Below are positions 7,879-17,050 of a stretch of 64,000 nt of DNA, in pieces. The stretch spans positions 1-64,000 of the forward strand of contig DATKXU010000060.1 in the NCBI GenBank assembly GCA_035528905.1, in the 5' to 3' direction. The DNA comes from DATKXU01 sp035528905 (GTDB lineage: Bacteria > Armatimonadota > UBA5829 > DTJY01). The position numbers and the translations under genes were made by a program. The stretch's first letter is position 1. Every line of letters starts with the position of its first letter. The notes beneath the pieces are model-generated. The model had not been told where the DNA came from. It made no database searches and saw only the letters and a list, made by a program, of their open reading frames with translations.

Positions 7879-8916
7879 CTAATGACTCAGGGCTAGCCCT
7901 ATGCCTCCTACAGCGAGCGCAATGAACAAGTTGATACCTTTCACTACTATGAAAGCACGTCTGGAATAAGCTAACAATGGCAGCGCGCCGTGCCCGTCCT
8001 GCACGATAGAGTTCGCTAGGAGAACGCTGATGGGTATCAGCTTCTGCGCGTACAGCGTAACAAATATCAAATGAGGGCCGGACTCCGGGATAATGCCCGT
8101 AACTGATGCCATGATCAGCACTAGCCATTTGTTCTCATGCATTAGACCGCTCATGTCCAGATGTTGAGACAGTAGCCGAATTAGCACCAGAGCACCAAGT
8201 GTCCACAGGAAGATTCTCGGAATATGATGTAGAGCGACGTGCTCCCACAGATGTTCTTCCAAGAAGTGATCGGACACCGTCCCTACGATGAGTAACGCAA
8301 TCGCGGTCCCTAGGATTACAGTCAGTCGTATCCAGTTCCATTGCTCCGGCCCGATGCCTCCAGCTAGAGACCCAACAAGAAGCAGAGCCAACGCTATCAA
8401 GAGTACACCTCTGCCGATGGAGCAGTGTCTAAGTTGCCGCAGGATCTCAGACCCGGACAAGTTGACTTGATCTGCGTGGGTCTCGTGTATGGCGAAGCCG
8501 GGACAAGGCGTGAACCCCAAAGCAAACCGATGTCCGACCAGAACATCCGTCAGCACCCCGAATCCTATACCCAGTCCGAGCAGCAGGAGATGAATTAACA
8601 ACGCCTGTCTCGGAAACATTGCGAACATGACAAAGGATTCATCGCCGGCGGTTGCCAACATCGCCGCTACAAGCGCTCCTAGGGATATACTGCGGTGGCT
8701 ATAGAGCGCTACTACCGCGAAAGCGCCCAGACACCCCGGCGTGGCGCCAAGAATCGCAGCGAGGATATACTGGCCCCATGGCTTAGTGACCAGCGATCGC
8801 TGCCAGGCACCCATCGTGCGCACGTTCAAGTACTCGATAAGCAGCATGATGACCGCCACGAACCCGGTGATCTGAATCGAGTGCTTCAATACTTCGAGAA
8901 GGCCAGCCATACGCAC
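7879..8916 (-). CDS. Putative 10-TM heavy-metal (manganese) exporter, ArsP_2-like
   Basis: 345 residues, almost entirely hydrophobic with about ten membrane segments. It contains the two repeated loops typical of the family: ILGATPGCLGAFAVVALYSH...TAGDESFVMF in the first half and ASVTGIIPESGPHLIFVTLY...QDGHGALPLLAYS in the second. The charged GDE and ESGPH residues sit in membrane regions, as expected for a metal path. Family members are called putative manganese transporters or arsenic-efflux-like; the substrate is unproven. Start is GTG 8916 or ATG 8910. Confidence 0.8.
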   Translation of the reverse strand: MRMAGLLEVLKHSIQITGFVAVIMLLIEYLNVRTMGAWQRSLVTKPWGQYILAAILGATPGCLGAFAVVALYSHRSISLGALVAAMLATAGDESFVMFAMFPRQALLIHLLLLGLGIGFGVLTDVLVGHRFALGFTPCPGFAIHETHADQVNLSGSEILRQLRHCSIGRGVLLIALALLLVGSLAGGIGPEQWNWIRLTVILGTAIALLIVGTVSDHFLEEHLWEHVALHHIPRIFLWTLGALVLIRLLSQHLDMSGLMHENKWLVLIMASVTGIIPESGPHLIFVTLYAQKLIPISVLLANSIVQDGHGALPLLAYSRRAFIVVKGINLFIALAVGGIGLALSH

Positions 8917-8961
8917 ACTCTGTCCGTGACCGACGGTTCCATCGCCGACGATCCCAGGCTG

Positions 8962-9156
8962 TTAACCTCGTGCCATTGCGGTACCGCACTTCGGACATTT
9001 CACCTGTGTGCAGGGCACGCCCGCCTGATGCGGAACCCTGTGGGCACAGTTAGGACAAACACAGGTGCCTCCTGGTCCTGCGGCGTACGGGCCGCCCATA
9101 CGGCCCCTTCCACCTCGTCCACCGGACGGAGGGCCCAATCCATCTCCTCTAGGCAT
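8962..9156 (-). CDS. Small Gly-rich zinc-ribbon protein
   Basis: 64 residues from ATG 9156, which follows AAAGGAGGTGAAC. The N-terminal half is Gly/Arg-rich (GGRGGRGRMGG). The C-terminal half carries CPNCAHRVPHQAGVPC...CPKCGTAM, a zinc- or iron-binding ribbon with five cysteines and a histidine. Proteins of this layout accompany NifX/Mrp-type genes in anaerobes. It lies 106 bases downstream of feoB on the same strand. Function unknown. Confidence 0.75.
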   Translation of the reverse strand: MPRGDGLGPPSGGRGGRGRMGGPYAAGPGGTCVCPNCAHRVPHQAGVPCTQVKCPKCGTAMARG

Positions 9157-9262
9157 CGTCGGTTCACCTCCTTTCGGAACGCCTGTTGTACTGAACAGGA
9201 AAAGCATTTTGCACGCGCCTCCATTCTGTATGGTAGGCTTTATATAGGAAGATCCGGCGCTC

Positions 9263-10969
9263 TCAGAGAATGAGATTTAGCAGACCCCCGGCGATGAGTG
9301 CCACCAGGACCATTACCCCTGCGGCCTTGAGCATATCTTTCGGACCAAACTCGCGTAGGAGAACGGCGAAGGTTGCCACACATGGGAAATACGAAGCGAG
9401 TACTACAGAGGCAACCACGAGTTGCGCCTTGTCTAGACCCATCGGCGCGAGCATGCCGACAGCTACATCTTTGCGCAGAAAACCGACAAGCAGGGCGCTG
9501 ATGGCCTCTTCCGGCAGCCCAAGAATGGTCGTCAGTATCGGAGATGCCAGGTGACCGAAAACCTGAATGACACGCAGGGAGTGCAATAAGTTGACAATGA
9601 GCACTCCGAGCAAAACATAAGGTACCGCCTCAACTATGAACTGCCTGGTTCGCAGCCAGAGCTTTTGAGCCACGGCCCGAACGGACGGGATGCGATACGG
9701 GGGAATTTCCAGGAATATCTCCGGCGACTCCTCGACAGCCGTCACCCTGAAGATCACGGCCAGGATGAGCCAGAGTATCGCGAGTGTGCCGAAGACCAGC
9801 ATCAGACCCGTCGCGCCGAACTTTCCAAGCAGGCCGATCACCATTGCGGTCTGAGCCATGCATGGCACACAGATTGCCATCAGCGTAGCGGTGACGAAGC
9901 GTTGTCGGCGGGTCTCGAAAACGCGCGTTGACAACGCCCCGGGTACGTTGCAGCCCAATCCAAGCAGCATGGGAATGACTGCAAGCCCGTGCAGCCCGAG
10001 GCGATGCATAATAGTATCCATCAGCACTCCGAGCCGCGGCAGGTAGCCGACGTCTTCCAGAATGCTGAGGACAAGGTAGAAGGCGACTACATAGGGCAAC
10101 ACCATTGCGAGGGGGACGTACAATCCAGTCGTCAGCAGGCCCATGGACTGTCCGAAATCTATCCGCCCGTGTACCGGATTGCCTATCAGCAGGTCGTGAA
10201 TATGCGTACCTCCCCCGATCAGGCTGGAGAGCTTCATTACGAGCGGCCTCCAATAGCTCTCGAAAAGCGGATCGAGAAGATAGCCGATCAGACCTTCACC
10301 GATGAGCCTGATTGTTTCAAAGCAGGCCAAAGCTACAAGAATCGAAAGCGGAATGCCGGTCCAAGGCCTCAGCGAGAGGTCCGCAAGAGCCTCCAATGGG
10401 GTGTGGTGGTGGTGACCCATCCTTTGAACCTGCTGGACGATCTCTCCTACGAGACACCACCGAGTGCTATTGTCATGCTGTAGCGAGTTCGCCTTAGCCT
10501 CTTGCAGGCGGGACATTAGTTCTTTGATTCCTTCCCCGCTAAGGGCGCATGTGGGTACCACCGGAACACCGAGCAGATCCTCCAACTTGCCCACGTCTAT
10601 CTGTATGCCTTTATGCCCGGTCTCATCGAACATGTTGAGAGCTATGACTACCGGCTTTCCGCACTTGAGAAGCTGCAGGGTAAGATACAGGTTGCGCTCA
10701 AGGTTGGTGGCATCTATCACATTGATTACCACATCGCCGTCTGCGAGCATTCCGACCGCCACTTCCTCAGCTCTGCTTGTGGGTTCGAGACTGTATGTGC
10801 CGGGAGCGTCTACCACCTCACCCCAGCTATCATCGAGCTTCATCCTGCCCTTGGCGAACTCCACTGTTGAGCCGGGATAATTGGAGGCGATAACCCGTGC
10901 GCCCGTGAGACGGGAGAAGACCACACTCTTTCCGACGTTGGGATTTCCGACCAGGAGAACGCGCTTCAC
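9263..10969 (-). CDS. feoB: Ferrous iron transporter FeoB, compact form
   Basis: 568 residues. N-terminal G-protein domain with G1 GNPNVGKS (residues 8-15), a G3-like DAPGTYS and G4 NMFDE. It is followed by about eight or more membrane segments with the two conserved Gate-type regions (YVVAFYLVLSILEDVGYLPR...GLGCNVPG and YVLLGVLIVNLL...LRKDVAVGML). It imports Fe(II) across the inner membrane. It is shorter than the E. coli protein (773) because of a compact G-domain spacer and a short C-terminus. Start overlaps the feoA stop by four bases (10966-10969), so they are co-translated. Confidence 0.95.
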   Translation of the reverse strand: MKRVLLVGNPNVGKSVVFSRLTGARVIASNYPGSTVEFAKGRMKLDDSWGEVVDAPGTYSLEPTSRAEEVAVGMLADGDVVINVIDATNLERNLYLTLQLLKCGKPVVIALNMFDETGHKGIQIDVGKLEDLLGVPVVPTCALSGEGIKELMSRLQEAKANSLQHDNSTRWCLVGEIVQQVQRMGHHHHTPLEALADLSLRPWTGIPLSILVALACFETIRLIGEGLIGYLLDPLFESYWRPLVMKLSSLIGGGTHIHDLLIGNPVHGRIDFGQSMGLLTTGLYVPLAMVLPYVVAFYLVLSILEDVGYLPRLGVLMDTIMHRLGLHGLAVIPMLLGLGCNVPGALSTRVFETRRQRFVTATLMAICVPCMAQTAMVIGLLGKFGATGLMLVFGTLAILWLILAVIFRVTAVEESPEIFLEIPPYRIPSVRAVAQKLWLRTRQFIVEAVPYVLLGVLIVNLLHSLRVIQVFGHLASPILTTILGLPEEAISALLVGFLRKDVAVGMLAPMGLDKAQLVVASVVLASYFPCVATFAVLLREFGPKDMLKAAGVMVLVALIAGGLLNLIL

Positions 10970-11193
10970 CCTCCGACCTCCACAATGATTCTCCGGGCGA
11001 TGCCGAATCCAAGCGCCAGTTCGGTGCCGCCGACTTGGATGGTAACCGGCCCGCGCAGAGGTTGGGTGCTCTTTTTCGTTATGGCTACCCCGGGCCGTAT
11101 CCCCCGGGTTTCCAGACGATGCGACAAACCGTGTCCTGCATCTATCCTCACGATAAAGCCCGTCTGATTCGGTTTCATGTCAGCAACTGTCAC
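10966..11193 (-). CDS. feoA: FeoA, SH3-like partner of FeoB
   Basis: 75 residues with the FeoA fold (GLSHRLETRGIRPGVAI, then GGTELALGFGIARRIIVE). It is a cytoplasmic accessory protein of ferrous iron uptake. GTG 11193 is taken as the start. An in-frame ATG at 11178 is possible. AGGAGG lies about 14 bases before the GTG, slightly far. It precedes feoB with a four-base overlap. Confidence 0.92.
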   Translation of the reverse strand: MTVADMKPNQTGFIVRIDAGHGLSHRLETRGIRPGVAITKKSTQPLRGPVTIQVGGTELALGFGIARRIIVEVGG

Positions 11194-11306
11194 GATTGGA
11201 TACCACTCCTCCTTACAGCACGACTAAGCGCTTCCGGAATTGAGACTCGCCTGGCAATCCAATCAGGCGGTCCGTTCTTCCCAGAACGCCAAGCCATTGT
11301 CCAAAG

Positions 11307-12113
11307 CTATGATTTCCTCAACCTGGTCATCGGAACTGCCAGGCATACCAGCAGAAACGAGAGCGCCACGATCGTTGCGGCGGACGGCAGGTCGAGCACG
11401 AAGGACATGTACAGCCCGAGAACTACTGGTATCACCGCTGCAATCACGGCGAGCACGAATGCCGTTTTCAGCGCCCTGGCAAGCATGAGTCCGAACACGC
11501 CCGGCACTACGAGAAACGCAAACACCAGCAGCATGCCGGCCATTCTGATCGCCAGCGCTATAGTGACCCCCAGGGTCATGTAGAAAATGAGCTCCCAGAT
11601 TCTCGCTCTCATGCCCAACGTCTCTGCCATCTCCGGATCGAACGAGCTAAATACAAACTCCTTGTGAAAGAGACAATGGATCAGTCCCACCCCGATGAAC
11701 GTGCCAGCCATCAAGTGAATGTCCCCTGGGGTTACGGCAAGAATGTTGCCGAAGAGGAGGTTAAGCATGTGGGATTCTCCCTGAGCGCTTCTTGCGACTA
11801 GTAGAATCCCGAGAGCCGCCGCTGTGGCATACGCTATGCCTATAATGCTCTCCCTGGGGACCTTCTTCTCGGATGAGCGAATGGAGAAGACGGCTACGCC
11901 GAGCAGCATGAACAACAGCGAGAGCAGCGTCGGACTTAAACCCAGCAGGAGCGCCATAGCTACACCTGCGGAAGACATCTGAGCGAGCGCAACTCCTACG
12001 AATACAATTCGCTTGAGCACAACAAATACCGCAAGGAACGCGCAAAGCACGCTGATAAGCAGACCCGCGAAAAGCGCGTGCTGCATAAACGGTATGCGAA
12101 AGACTTCGAGCAT
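11307..12113 (-). CDS. Zinc/manganese ABC transporter permease (ZnuB/MntB type)
   Basis: 268 residues with about eight membrane helices and the ABC-3 family signature regions (LKRIVFVGVALAQMSSAGVAMALLLG, and the EAA-like GMLLVFAFLVVPGVFGLML). It forms the inner-membrane channel of a periplasmic metal importer with the ATPase (12127) and binding protein (12900). The start follows the ATPase stop by 13 bases. Whether Zn or Mn is carried is not decidable here. Confidence 0.92.
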   Translation of the reverse strand: MLEVFRIPFMQHALFAGLLISVLCAFLAVFVVLKRIVFVGVALAQMSSAGVAMALLLGLSPTLLSLLFMLLGVAVFSIRSSEKKVPRESIIGIAYATAAALGILLVARSAQGESHMLNLLFGNILAVTPGDIHLMAGTFIGVGLIHCLFHKEFVFSSFDPEMAETLGMRARIWELIFYMTLGVTIALAIRMAGMLLVFAFLVVPGVFGLMLARALKTAFVLAVIAAVIPVVLGLYMSFVLDLPSAATIVALSFLLVCLAVPMTRLRKS

Positions 12114-12126
12114 AACGTGCTCCTTT

Positions 12127-12873
12127 CTACACTACAACCACTTGCCCGGCAACCTCCGCAACCTCGACCGGGATAGAGTACAGTTTGCTAAGGTTCTCCG
12201 CCGTCACAGCCTGCTTGACATCCTGGATCTGGAACGCCGAGTCGTCCAGGAAAGCTATTTTGTTCGCATAGTTTACAACCACACCAAGCGTATGGCTGAC
12301 TAGTATTACGGTCAGCGAGTGCTCATCGTGCAGATGCCGGATCAGCTGCATGATCGCCTTTTCCGCCCCCAGGTCCAGGTCGGTGGTGGGCTCATCCAGT
12401 ACAAGGACCACGGGGTCTGCTACAAGCGCCCTTGCGAGCAACACTCGTTGCTTTTGCCCCCCGGAGAGATCGCGGTACGGGGCTGAGGAGAGATGATCCA
12501 GTCCCACATGAGCAAGGCACTCCCTTGATCGCTCAATGTCCGATCTCCTCGGTCTCCGAAACGGCCCCAGAAGCCCATATCTGCCCATCAGGACTACGTC
12601 GAACGCGGTAAGGGGGTAGGCCTCGTCAACCATCTGGCGCTGTGGCACGTAGCCGAAGCGGAGGACTGCATGTCTCTTCGCATGATAGACTATGTTGCCA
12701 GCAAGCGGCTTCAAGGTCCCCAGGATAGCCCTGAGGAGCGTTGTCTTCCCTGCGCCGTTCGGACCGACGATTCCCAGGAAGTCCCCTCGCTCGAGTGAGA
12801 AGTTGAGATACTGTAGGACGGCTCTCCTGCCGTAGCCAAGTGTTACGTTCTTAAATTCGATCAGCTTTTCCAT
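12127..12873 (-). CDS. Zinc/manganese ABC transporter ATP-binding protein (ZnuC/MntA type)
   Basis: 248 residues from ATG 12873. Walker A GPNGAGKTT, Q-loop YVPQR, signature LSGGQKQR, Walker B VVLVLDEPTTDLD and a switch histidine in LVSHTLG. GGAGG lies six bases before ATG 12873, so I choose it. An upstream ATG at 12900 overlaps the binding-protein stop (TAATG) and would add nine residues. It energises the permease at 11307. Confidence 0.94.
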   Translation of the reverse strand: MEKLIEFKNVTLGYGRRAVLQYLNFSLERGDFLGIVGPNGAGKTTLLRAILGTLKPLAGNIVYHAKRHAVLRFGYVPQRQMVDEAYPLTAFDVVLMGRYGLLGPFRRPRRSDIERSRECLAHVGLDHLSSAPYRDLSGGQKQRVLLARALVADPVVLVLDEPTTDLDLGAEKAIMQLIRHLHDEHSLTVILVSHTLGVVVNYANKIAFLDDSAFQIQDVKQAVTAENLSKLYSIPVEVAEVAGQVVVV

Positions 12874-12899
12874 TTCGGGCCTCCGCTTCACCTCGTACA

Positions 12900-13811
12900 T
12901 TACTTCAGGGCATCTGCAACTTGATTGGCCAGATGGTCAAATAGCTCGAAGTAGCTGTCTGCTCCCTTCATCGCCCCGACGGACGTGGGCACTATCAACA
13001 ACTTTGCTCCGGTTTCTCTGGCAATCATCTGCGGGAACTTCCTGGGATAGAATGGCTCCATCAGAATGACCTTCACACGCGCGCCTTTCATCCGTTTGAT
13101 GAGCGAGTTGACGTGTGAAGGTGATGGAGGTATCCCCGGCTTCGGCTCCACATTGCCAAACTCGACCAGCCCGAAGCGGTTGTTGAAGTAAGCCCAGCTC
13201 TTGTGGTAAGTTACCACCTTTGCTCCGTCAAAGGGAGCAAGCCTTTTCTTCCAGGCGGATATTGCCTTGTCGAGCTTGTTCGCAAAACTCTCGTAATTTC
13301 CCCTGAAGTAAGCTTCGTCGCCCGGCGATACTCGGATCAGACCTGCCAGAATGCTTCTTGCGATCACCTTGCCGTTTGCCGGATCAAGCCAGTAGTGAGG
13401 GTTGCCGTAGATGTGGATATGGCCCATGGAAGGGTCCAGCTTGACGGTGGGAATCTCGAGCTTTCTAATACCTGTCGAGGCGTCAACATATCCCTGCGCG
13501 CCGTAGACAATCTTCTTGTTGCGGGCTGCATCCACCAGCCCTTGTGCCCATATGTCCAGATCCATCCCGACCCTCACGAAGAGGTCGGCTTTTCTGAGAT
13601 AGTTCACCATGCTCGGACGAGGTTCCACGAAATGCATGTCCTGGTCACCACGTGCGAGCGAGATCGCACTGACTTTGCTGCCGCCGATACTCCTCGCAAT
13701 ATCGGCGAGATCAGGCGTTGTAGTCACGACATTGATCTTTGCATAAGCTGCCGATGACAATGCTCCCAGCAGCGCCACCGTGGCAGTAAGTAACATCAGC
13801 CTTGTTTTCAT
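12900..13811 (-). CDS. Zinc/manganese ABC transporter periplasmic binding protein (ZnuA/TroA family)
   Basis: 303 residues. Sec signal peptide at 1-24 (ending SSAAYA). Cluster A-1 fold with metal-ligand histidines in DQDMHFVEPRP, GNPHYWLDP and VTYHKSW, plus an acidic residue near the C-terminus. There is only a short HIHIYG segment in place of the long His-rich loop seen in many ZnuA. It delivers metal from the periplasm to the permease. It is 22 bases downstream of the porin-like gene, so it lies in the same transcript. Confidence 0.93.
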   Translation of the reverse strand: MKTRLMLLTATVALLGALSSAAYAKINVVTTTPDLADIARSIGGSKVSAISLARGDQDMHFVEPRPSMVNYLRKADLFVRVGMDLDIWAQGLVDAARNKKIVYGAQGYVDASTGIRKLEIPTVKLDPSMGHIHIYGNPHYWLDPANGKVIARSILAGLIRVSPGDEAYFRGNYESFANKLDKAISAWKKRLAPFDGAKVVTYHKSWAYFNNRFGLVEFGNVEPKPGIPPSPSHVNSLIKRMKGARVKVILMEPFYPRKFPQMIARETGAKLLIVPTSVGAMKGADSYFELFDHLANQVADALK

Positions 13812-13832
13812 ATCAATACCTCCAGTCTCTGA

Positions 13833-15164
13833 CTATTCGAGGGGGTGGCTGTGGGGACCGATGCCCCAGATCACCTGCAAGAGTCCCTCGTTCACCGTGC
13901 CGACTCCGGCCCGGGAACCATGGGTGAGCTGCAACCTTAGGGTCGTAGTCTCCGTCAACTGATTGCTCACGATCGCAGATATCCCGGAGTCGTGACCCTC
14001 GGAAGGGAACGGCCGCTCGCTCCGGTCGTACCTGAGACCTGCGTTCCAGTACTTATCCCACTTGTAGTTGCCGAAGAGATAGTATCCGAGCCTCGTGTGT
14101 CCGGCACGGCGGTGCGTGAGGATTTCGCCCTGAAGCAGAAGCCTCTTGTGCGCGGCCGGCCAGAGTTTATAGGTGAAGTCCAGACCTGCCAGCGTGATGC
14201 TGTCCCGAACATCGAGTTCCTCATTATGCTCTTCGCAAAGGCCTGTGCCATGAGCGCCGCTCAGCCCTATCTCGATTTCAGATGTATCGGATACCGGCCG
14301 CGAGGTCCAGAGGCGTGCTGAGTACAGTTTGTCATCGAATCCCGGCCCAAGATGGGAGTGCTCGTGTTCGTCTTCGTGCTCGTGAGCCCTGACCTTCCAC
14401 GCACCAATGTCCAGGTTGGCAAACAGCTTTCCTGGGGTAGGGAGGAGATATCCGAGGGACAATCCCTCCGTGATCAGGCCTTCCTCCCCCAGGAAGTTGG
14501 TGATCACTCTGGGAGCGTCCACATATAGCCAGTGGTGCGGGTGAAGCTTGTTCACCTTCCCGAAATCCAGCCTGGTTTTGCCCACCTTGGCGCTGAGGTC
14601 GGTGTTGCCGATCTGCTGGAAAGATATGTACGCTTCTTCCAGCACAGCCTGGTGCTCGTGAGCATCGCCCAGGCAGATGATGGTATCTCCTCTTATCTGC
14701 GGGTAAAGGTATCCTTGAAGCGCAACCTCCGCTCCGCGGACAATGAAGGCATTCCGGTCTTCGTCCGACTTATCCGAGGTCGCTTTGCCAACGGTGTCGC
14801 CTACTATGCTGATATCCGGAAGCAGCGTCTGCGGAACACCTGTAGCGACAGAACCCCCGAGGACTTCGGGCTGAGCAGGTATCGCTGTTTCTTCCTCGGG
14901 GACTTCTTCCGGCATTCCTTCAGTATCTTCTGCAGGACTTCGCTCGATAGATTCCTCTGCAGAGGTCTTGGACGAACGCTCGGCTTCCAGCTTTTCAACT
15001 TTACTTTCCAGCTCCGCCAGCCTCGCTTTCATTGCCTCAAACTCGGCTATGGGAACCATAATTGTCTGCTGCTTGGTTCGGTTCTTATCCGTGCTTTCGG
15101 ACCACCCCGCAACCGAACACATACAGATTGGAATGCACAGGAGTGCTGTGATGACACGTTTCAT
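13833..15164 (-). CDS. Outer-membrane porin-like protein with coiled coil and His-rich loop
   Basis: 443 residues. Signal peptide 1-21, a coiled-coil stretch (about 36-70, AEFEAMKARLAELESKVEKL), an acidic linker, then repeated amphipathic strands ending in an aromatic-rich region typical of a beta-barrel. A His/Glu-rich segment (HEHEDEHEHSHLG near residue 262) and further HHW/HEH groups suggest zinc or manganese binding. Directly upstream of the metal-binding protein gene, so likely the outer-membrane entry route for that importer. Evidence that the host is diderm. Confidence 0.78.
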   Translation of the reverse strand: MKRVITALLCIPICMCSVAGWSESTDKNRTKQQTIMVPIAEFEAMKARLAELESKVEKLEAERSSKTSAEESIERSPAEDTEGMPEEVPEEETAIPAQPEVLGGSVATGVPQTLLPDISIVGDTVGKATSDKSDEDRNAFIVRGAEVALQGYLYPQIRGDTIICLGDAHEHQAVLEEAYISFQQIGNTDLSAKVGKTRLDFGKVNKLHPHHWLYVDAPRVITNFLGEEGLITEGLSLGYLLPTPGKLFANLDIGAWKVRAHEHEDEHEHSHLGPGFDDKLYSARLWTSRPVSDTSEIEIGLSGAHGTGLCEEHNEELDVRDSITLAGLDFTYKLWPAAHKRLLLQGEILTHRRAGHTRLGYYLFGNYKWDKYWNAGLRYDRSERPFPSEGHDSGISAIVSNQLTETTTLRLQLTHGSRAGVGTVNEGLLQVIWGIGPHSHPLE

Positions 15165-15292
15165 ACTCGACTAAACCTCCTCATATATGTTCCAGCCAGA
15201 CACGATGCCGTAGGCTCATGGGCAAGCGGCTGCATGTCTTAGTTTACAGGCAGGTGGCTGGACATGTATTAGATAGCGGGTTTGAGGGAAGT

Positions 15293-15679
15293 TTAGCCAA
15301 GCGGAGGGCCGCGGGCTTGGATTAGGAGCGTAGGTTCCTGGTAGTGGGGCACGAACTTGCAGATCGCAAATGGGGCAATTGCCTCGGCCGGGGCGTAGGG
15401 AGAAATACTCTGTTGGATGGACAGACTGCTTCTCGTCCATGTACATGCTACACACGTACCTCGATTGTTGTCCTGGGTCGGAAGCTGTGAGGTGAAAGTT
15501 TCGTGTTGTGGAGCATCGAGCGATACCGGCGCCGTTCGCGCTACCTGCGCCGGTTCATACATCTCAGGATGTCCTCCGCCGCAGGTGTGCAAGAAGGGTG
15601 CGCTGATCGCGAGAATCGCGTACGGCAGCAGTAACCACAGGCCCATCTGGAATTTGAGACATCGGTGCTGGTTACTCAT
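15293..15679 (-). CDS. Small exported Cys/His protein, unknown function
   Basis: 128 residues. One N-terminal membrane segment (MGLWLLLPYAILAISAPFL), then HTCGGGHPEMYEP and CVACTWT, which could bind a metal. It resembles the small DUF2946-like exported proteins found near metal transport genes, but I cannot assign it firmly. It stands first in the porin/ABC importer transcript, behind a strong palindrome at 15699-15729. Confidence 0.6.
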   Translation of the reverse strand: MSNQHRCLKFQMGLWLLLPYAILAISAPFLHTCGGGHPEMYEPAQVARTAPVSLDAPQHETFTSQLPTQDNNRGTCVACTWTRSSLSIQQSISPYAPAEAIAPFAICKFVPHYQEPTLLIQARGPPLG

Positions 15680-15698
15680 AGTCGAGTACGTTCCGCCT

Positions 15699-15729
15699 GA
15701 TAGGCTCGGGTAAGCCGAGCTATCTTACC
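15699..15729 (-). promoter_or_regulatory. Nested palindromes at the head of the metal-import operon (putative operator)
   Basis: A 26-bp near-perfect palindrome at 15699-15724 (arms GATAG-GCTCGG / CCGAGC-TATC) overlaps a second inverted repeat GGTAAG-N9-CTTACC (15709-15729). On the minus strand a possible TTCAGC-N17-TAAGAT promoter overlaps it. No T-run follows on the minus strand, so an operator for a metalloregulator is more likely than a terminator. The regulator is not identified. Confidence 0.4.
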
Positions 15730-15792
15730 ACATTTTCGGTCCTGGCTGAAGAGCTTTATCGGGTCATGTGACCTGATAGCATTGTTTCGGCA

Positions 15793-16140
15793 TCAGAACA
15801 TGTCTTTGAATCGCGTTATCCACCATTCTGGGTACGGCTGGTCAATTGTCTTATCCTCGCACGATTTCAGGTTTGCGAGCTTGCGAGTGCGCTTGTTTCG
15901 GTCACTTGTAAGAATCTCGTATGCTTCTGCGATCACCTTGAACCTATCGCTAAGTGTCCCGTCCGAGGGATTAGTGTCCGGGTGAAGTCGCCGCGCGAGC
16001 GAGCGGTACGTTTGCTTGATCTCCTTCATATTCGCTGACGGCCCGACGCCGAGAACCTTTCGCGCAAGGCTTTCTGCACTCTCGATATCCGCAGGCCATA
16101 CCCAATCATACCAGTACTCGTTCCAAGATTCTCCCGACAT
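15793..16140 (-). CDS. Small J-domain (DnaJ-like) protein
   Basis: 115 residues from ATG 16140 (AGGTGATGCG upstream). The frame extends further upstream to 16200. J domain at about residues 27-90 with the HPD tripeptide in RRLHPDTNPSDG, which stimulates an Hsp70 ATPase. The short N-terminal WNEYWYDWVWP and the C-terminal tail are not recognised. No DnaK in the window. Reads toward the metal-import operon. Confidence 0.8.
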   Translation of the reverse strand: MSGESWNEYWYDWVWPADIESAESLARKVLGVGPSANMKEIKQTYRSLARRLHPDTNPSDGTLSDRFKVIAEAYEILTSDRNKRTRKLANLKSCEDKTIDQPYPEWWITRFKDMF

Positions 16141-16221
16141 CGCATCACCTGTCAGCAAAAGCGTTCCGTCCACTGATCGCCGGCGAGAGGCGCGTCTCAT
16201 GCCAACACACCGCAGCTCAGG

Positions 16222-16668
16222 CTACCGGCCAGATCGCCCGCGGCGGCGCAACCTCTTTGGCGAACAACCGCCGGTACCGTACCTGGTAGTCCTTGATTGC
16301 CTGCCAACATCGGCAGCTCTGTCTATCAGGAGGGTGATTACCGCCCCGGCTACACGGCCGAGAATAGTGAGCCATTTGCGGGATGAAATAGTTGATGGGA
16401 CTCCGGCGCCGCCCTGCTTCACAGGTCGAGCCTCCAAGTGGATGATCTCTCCGGTCTCCGGCCGTGCGTCTCCGGGGGCCACAGGTAGTGCTGTAACCAC
16501 CAGCTCGATCGCATCATTCGCACATGCCTGAACGCAGGCCCCGCATTCTGTGCACTTATTATCATCAACGACGGCAATCTCGTTGACTAACGAGATTGCC
16601 TCTGCTGTACATGCGGCCAGGCATGAACCACAGCCATTGCACTTGTCAGGACTTACTCTGGCAGCCAT
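16222..16668 (-). CDS. 2x[4Fe-4S] ferredoxin with C-terminal extension
   Basis: 148 residues from ATG 16668 (AGGAGCGGAACG upstream). Two complete cluster motifs, CNGCGSCLAAC and CTECGACVQAC (first 50 residues), bind two [4Fe-4S] clusters for electron transfer. The C-terminal extension has a hydrophobic stretch (WLTILGRVAGAVITLLI) that may anchor it to the membrane and then a basic tail. It overlaps the 3' end of the NifX-like gene by 23 bases. Confidence 0.85.
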   Translation of the reverse strand: MAARVSPDKCNGCGSCLAACTAEAISLVNEIAVVDDNKCTECGACVQACANDAIELVVTALPVAPGDARPETGEIIHLEARPVKQGGAGVPSTISSRKWLTILGRVAGAVITLLIDRAADVGRQSRTTRYGTGGCSPKRLRRRGRSGR

Positions 16669-17032
16669 CGTTCCGCTCCTGATTTGAACCGCAGCCGTGG
16701 CCGCTGTGGGAACAAGCGCTCTCGCCGCCTGCCAGCGTGCCTGCCAGATAGGCCTGTAAGACGTCACCGATTGTTCCCTGAACGCCCAGGACAAGCTCGA
16801 TCCCGTGCGACTCGAAGCTCTGCTGTGCCCTGGCGCCCATTCCGCCTGCGATCACACAATCCACACCCATCCGTGCCAGGTATTCGGGCAGCACGCATGG
16901 CTCATGCGCGGGCGTGGGAACGGACAGTTTCGAGACAACCCTGCCGTTCTCCACGCTGAACAGCTCATACTCGGCGCAGTGCCCAAAGTGACTGGACACA
17001 TATCCGCCATCGTTCGCAATCGCGATCTTCAA
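16646..17032 (-). CDS. NifX/NafY-like dinitrogenase Fe-Mo cofactor family protein
   Basis: 128 residues. The fold is the NifB/NifX C-terminal domain (MKIAIANDGGYVSSHFGHCAEYELF, CVIAGGMGARAQQSFESHGIELV). This domain carries Fe-S or FeMo precursors in nitrogenase maturation, but in non-diazotrophs it accompanies Mrp-type ATPases with unknown cargo. The Cys/His-rich tail (CSHSGHGCGS...DGC) could hold a cluster. Start overlaps nothing upstream; the next gene downstream is the ferredoxin. Confidence 0.85.
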   Translation of the reverse strand: MKIAIANDGGYVSSHFGHCAEYELFSVENGRVVSKLSVPTPAHEPCVLPEYLARMGVDCVIAGGMGARAQQSFESHGIELVLGVQGTIGDVLQAYLAGTLAGGESACSHSGHGCGSNQERNDGCQSKS

Positions 17033-17050
17033 CTCTGTTCCTCCTCCTGT

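Noticed and set aside
12900..15164. Naming the importer strictly zinc (znuABC)
   Set aside because: ZnuA-type and Mn-type binding proteins cannot be told apart here: the long His-rich loop is absent and no regulator is linked, so symbols are left empty.
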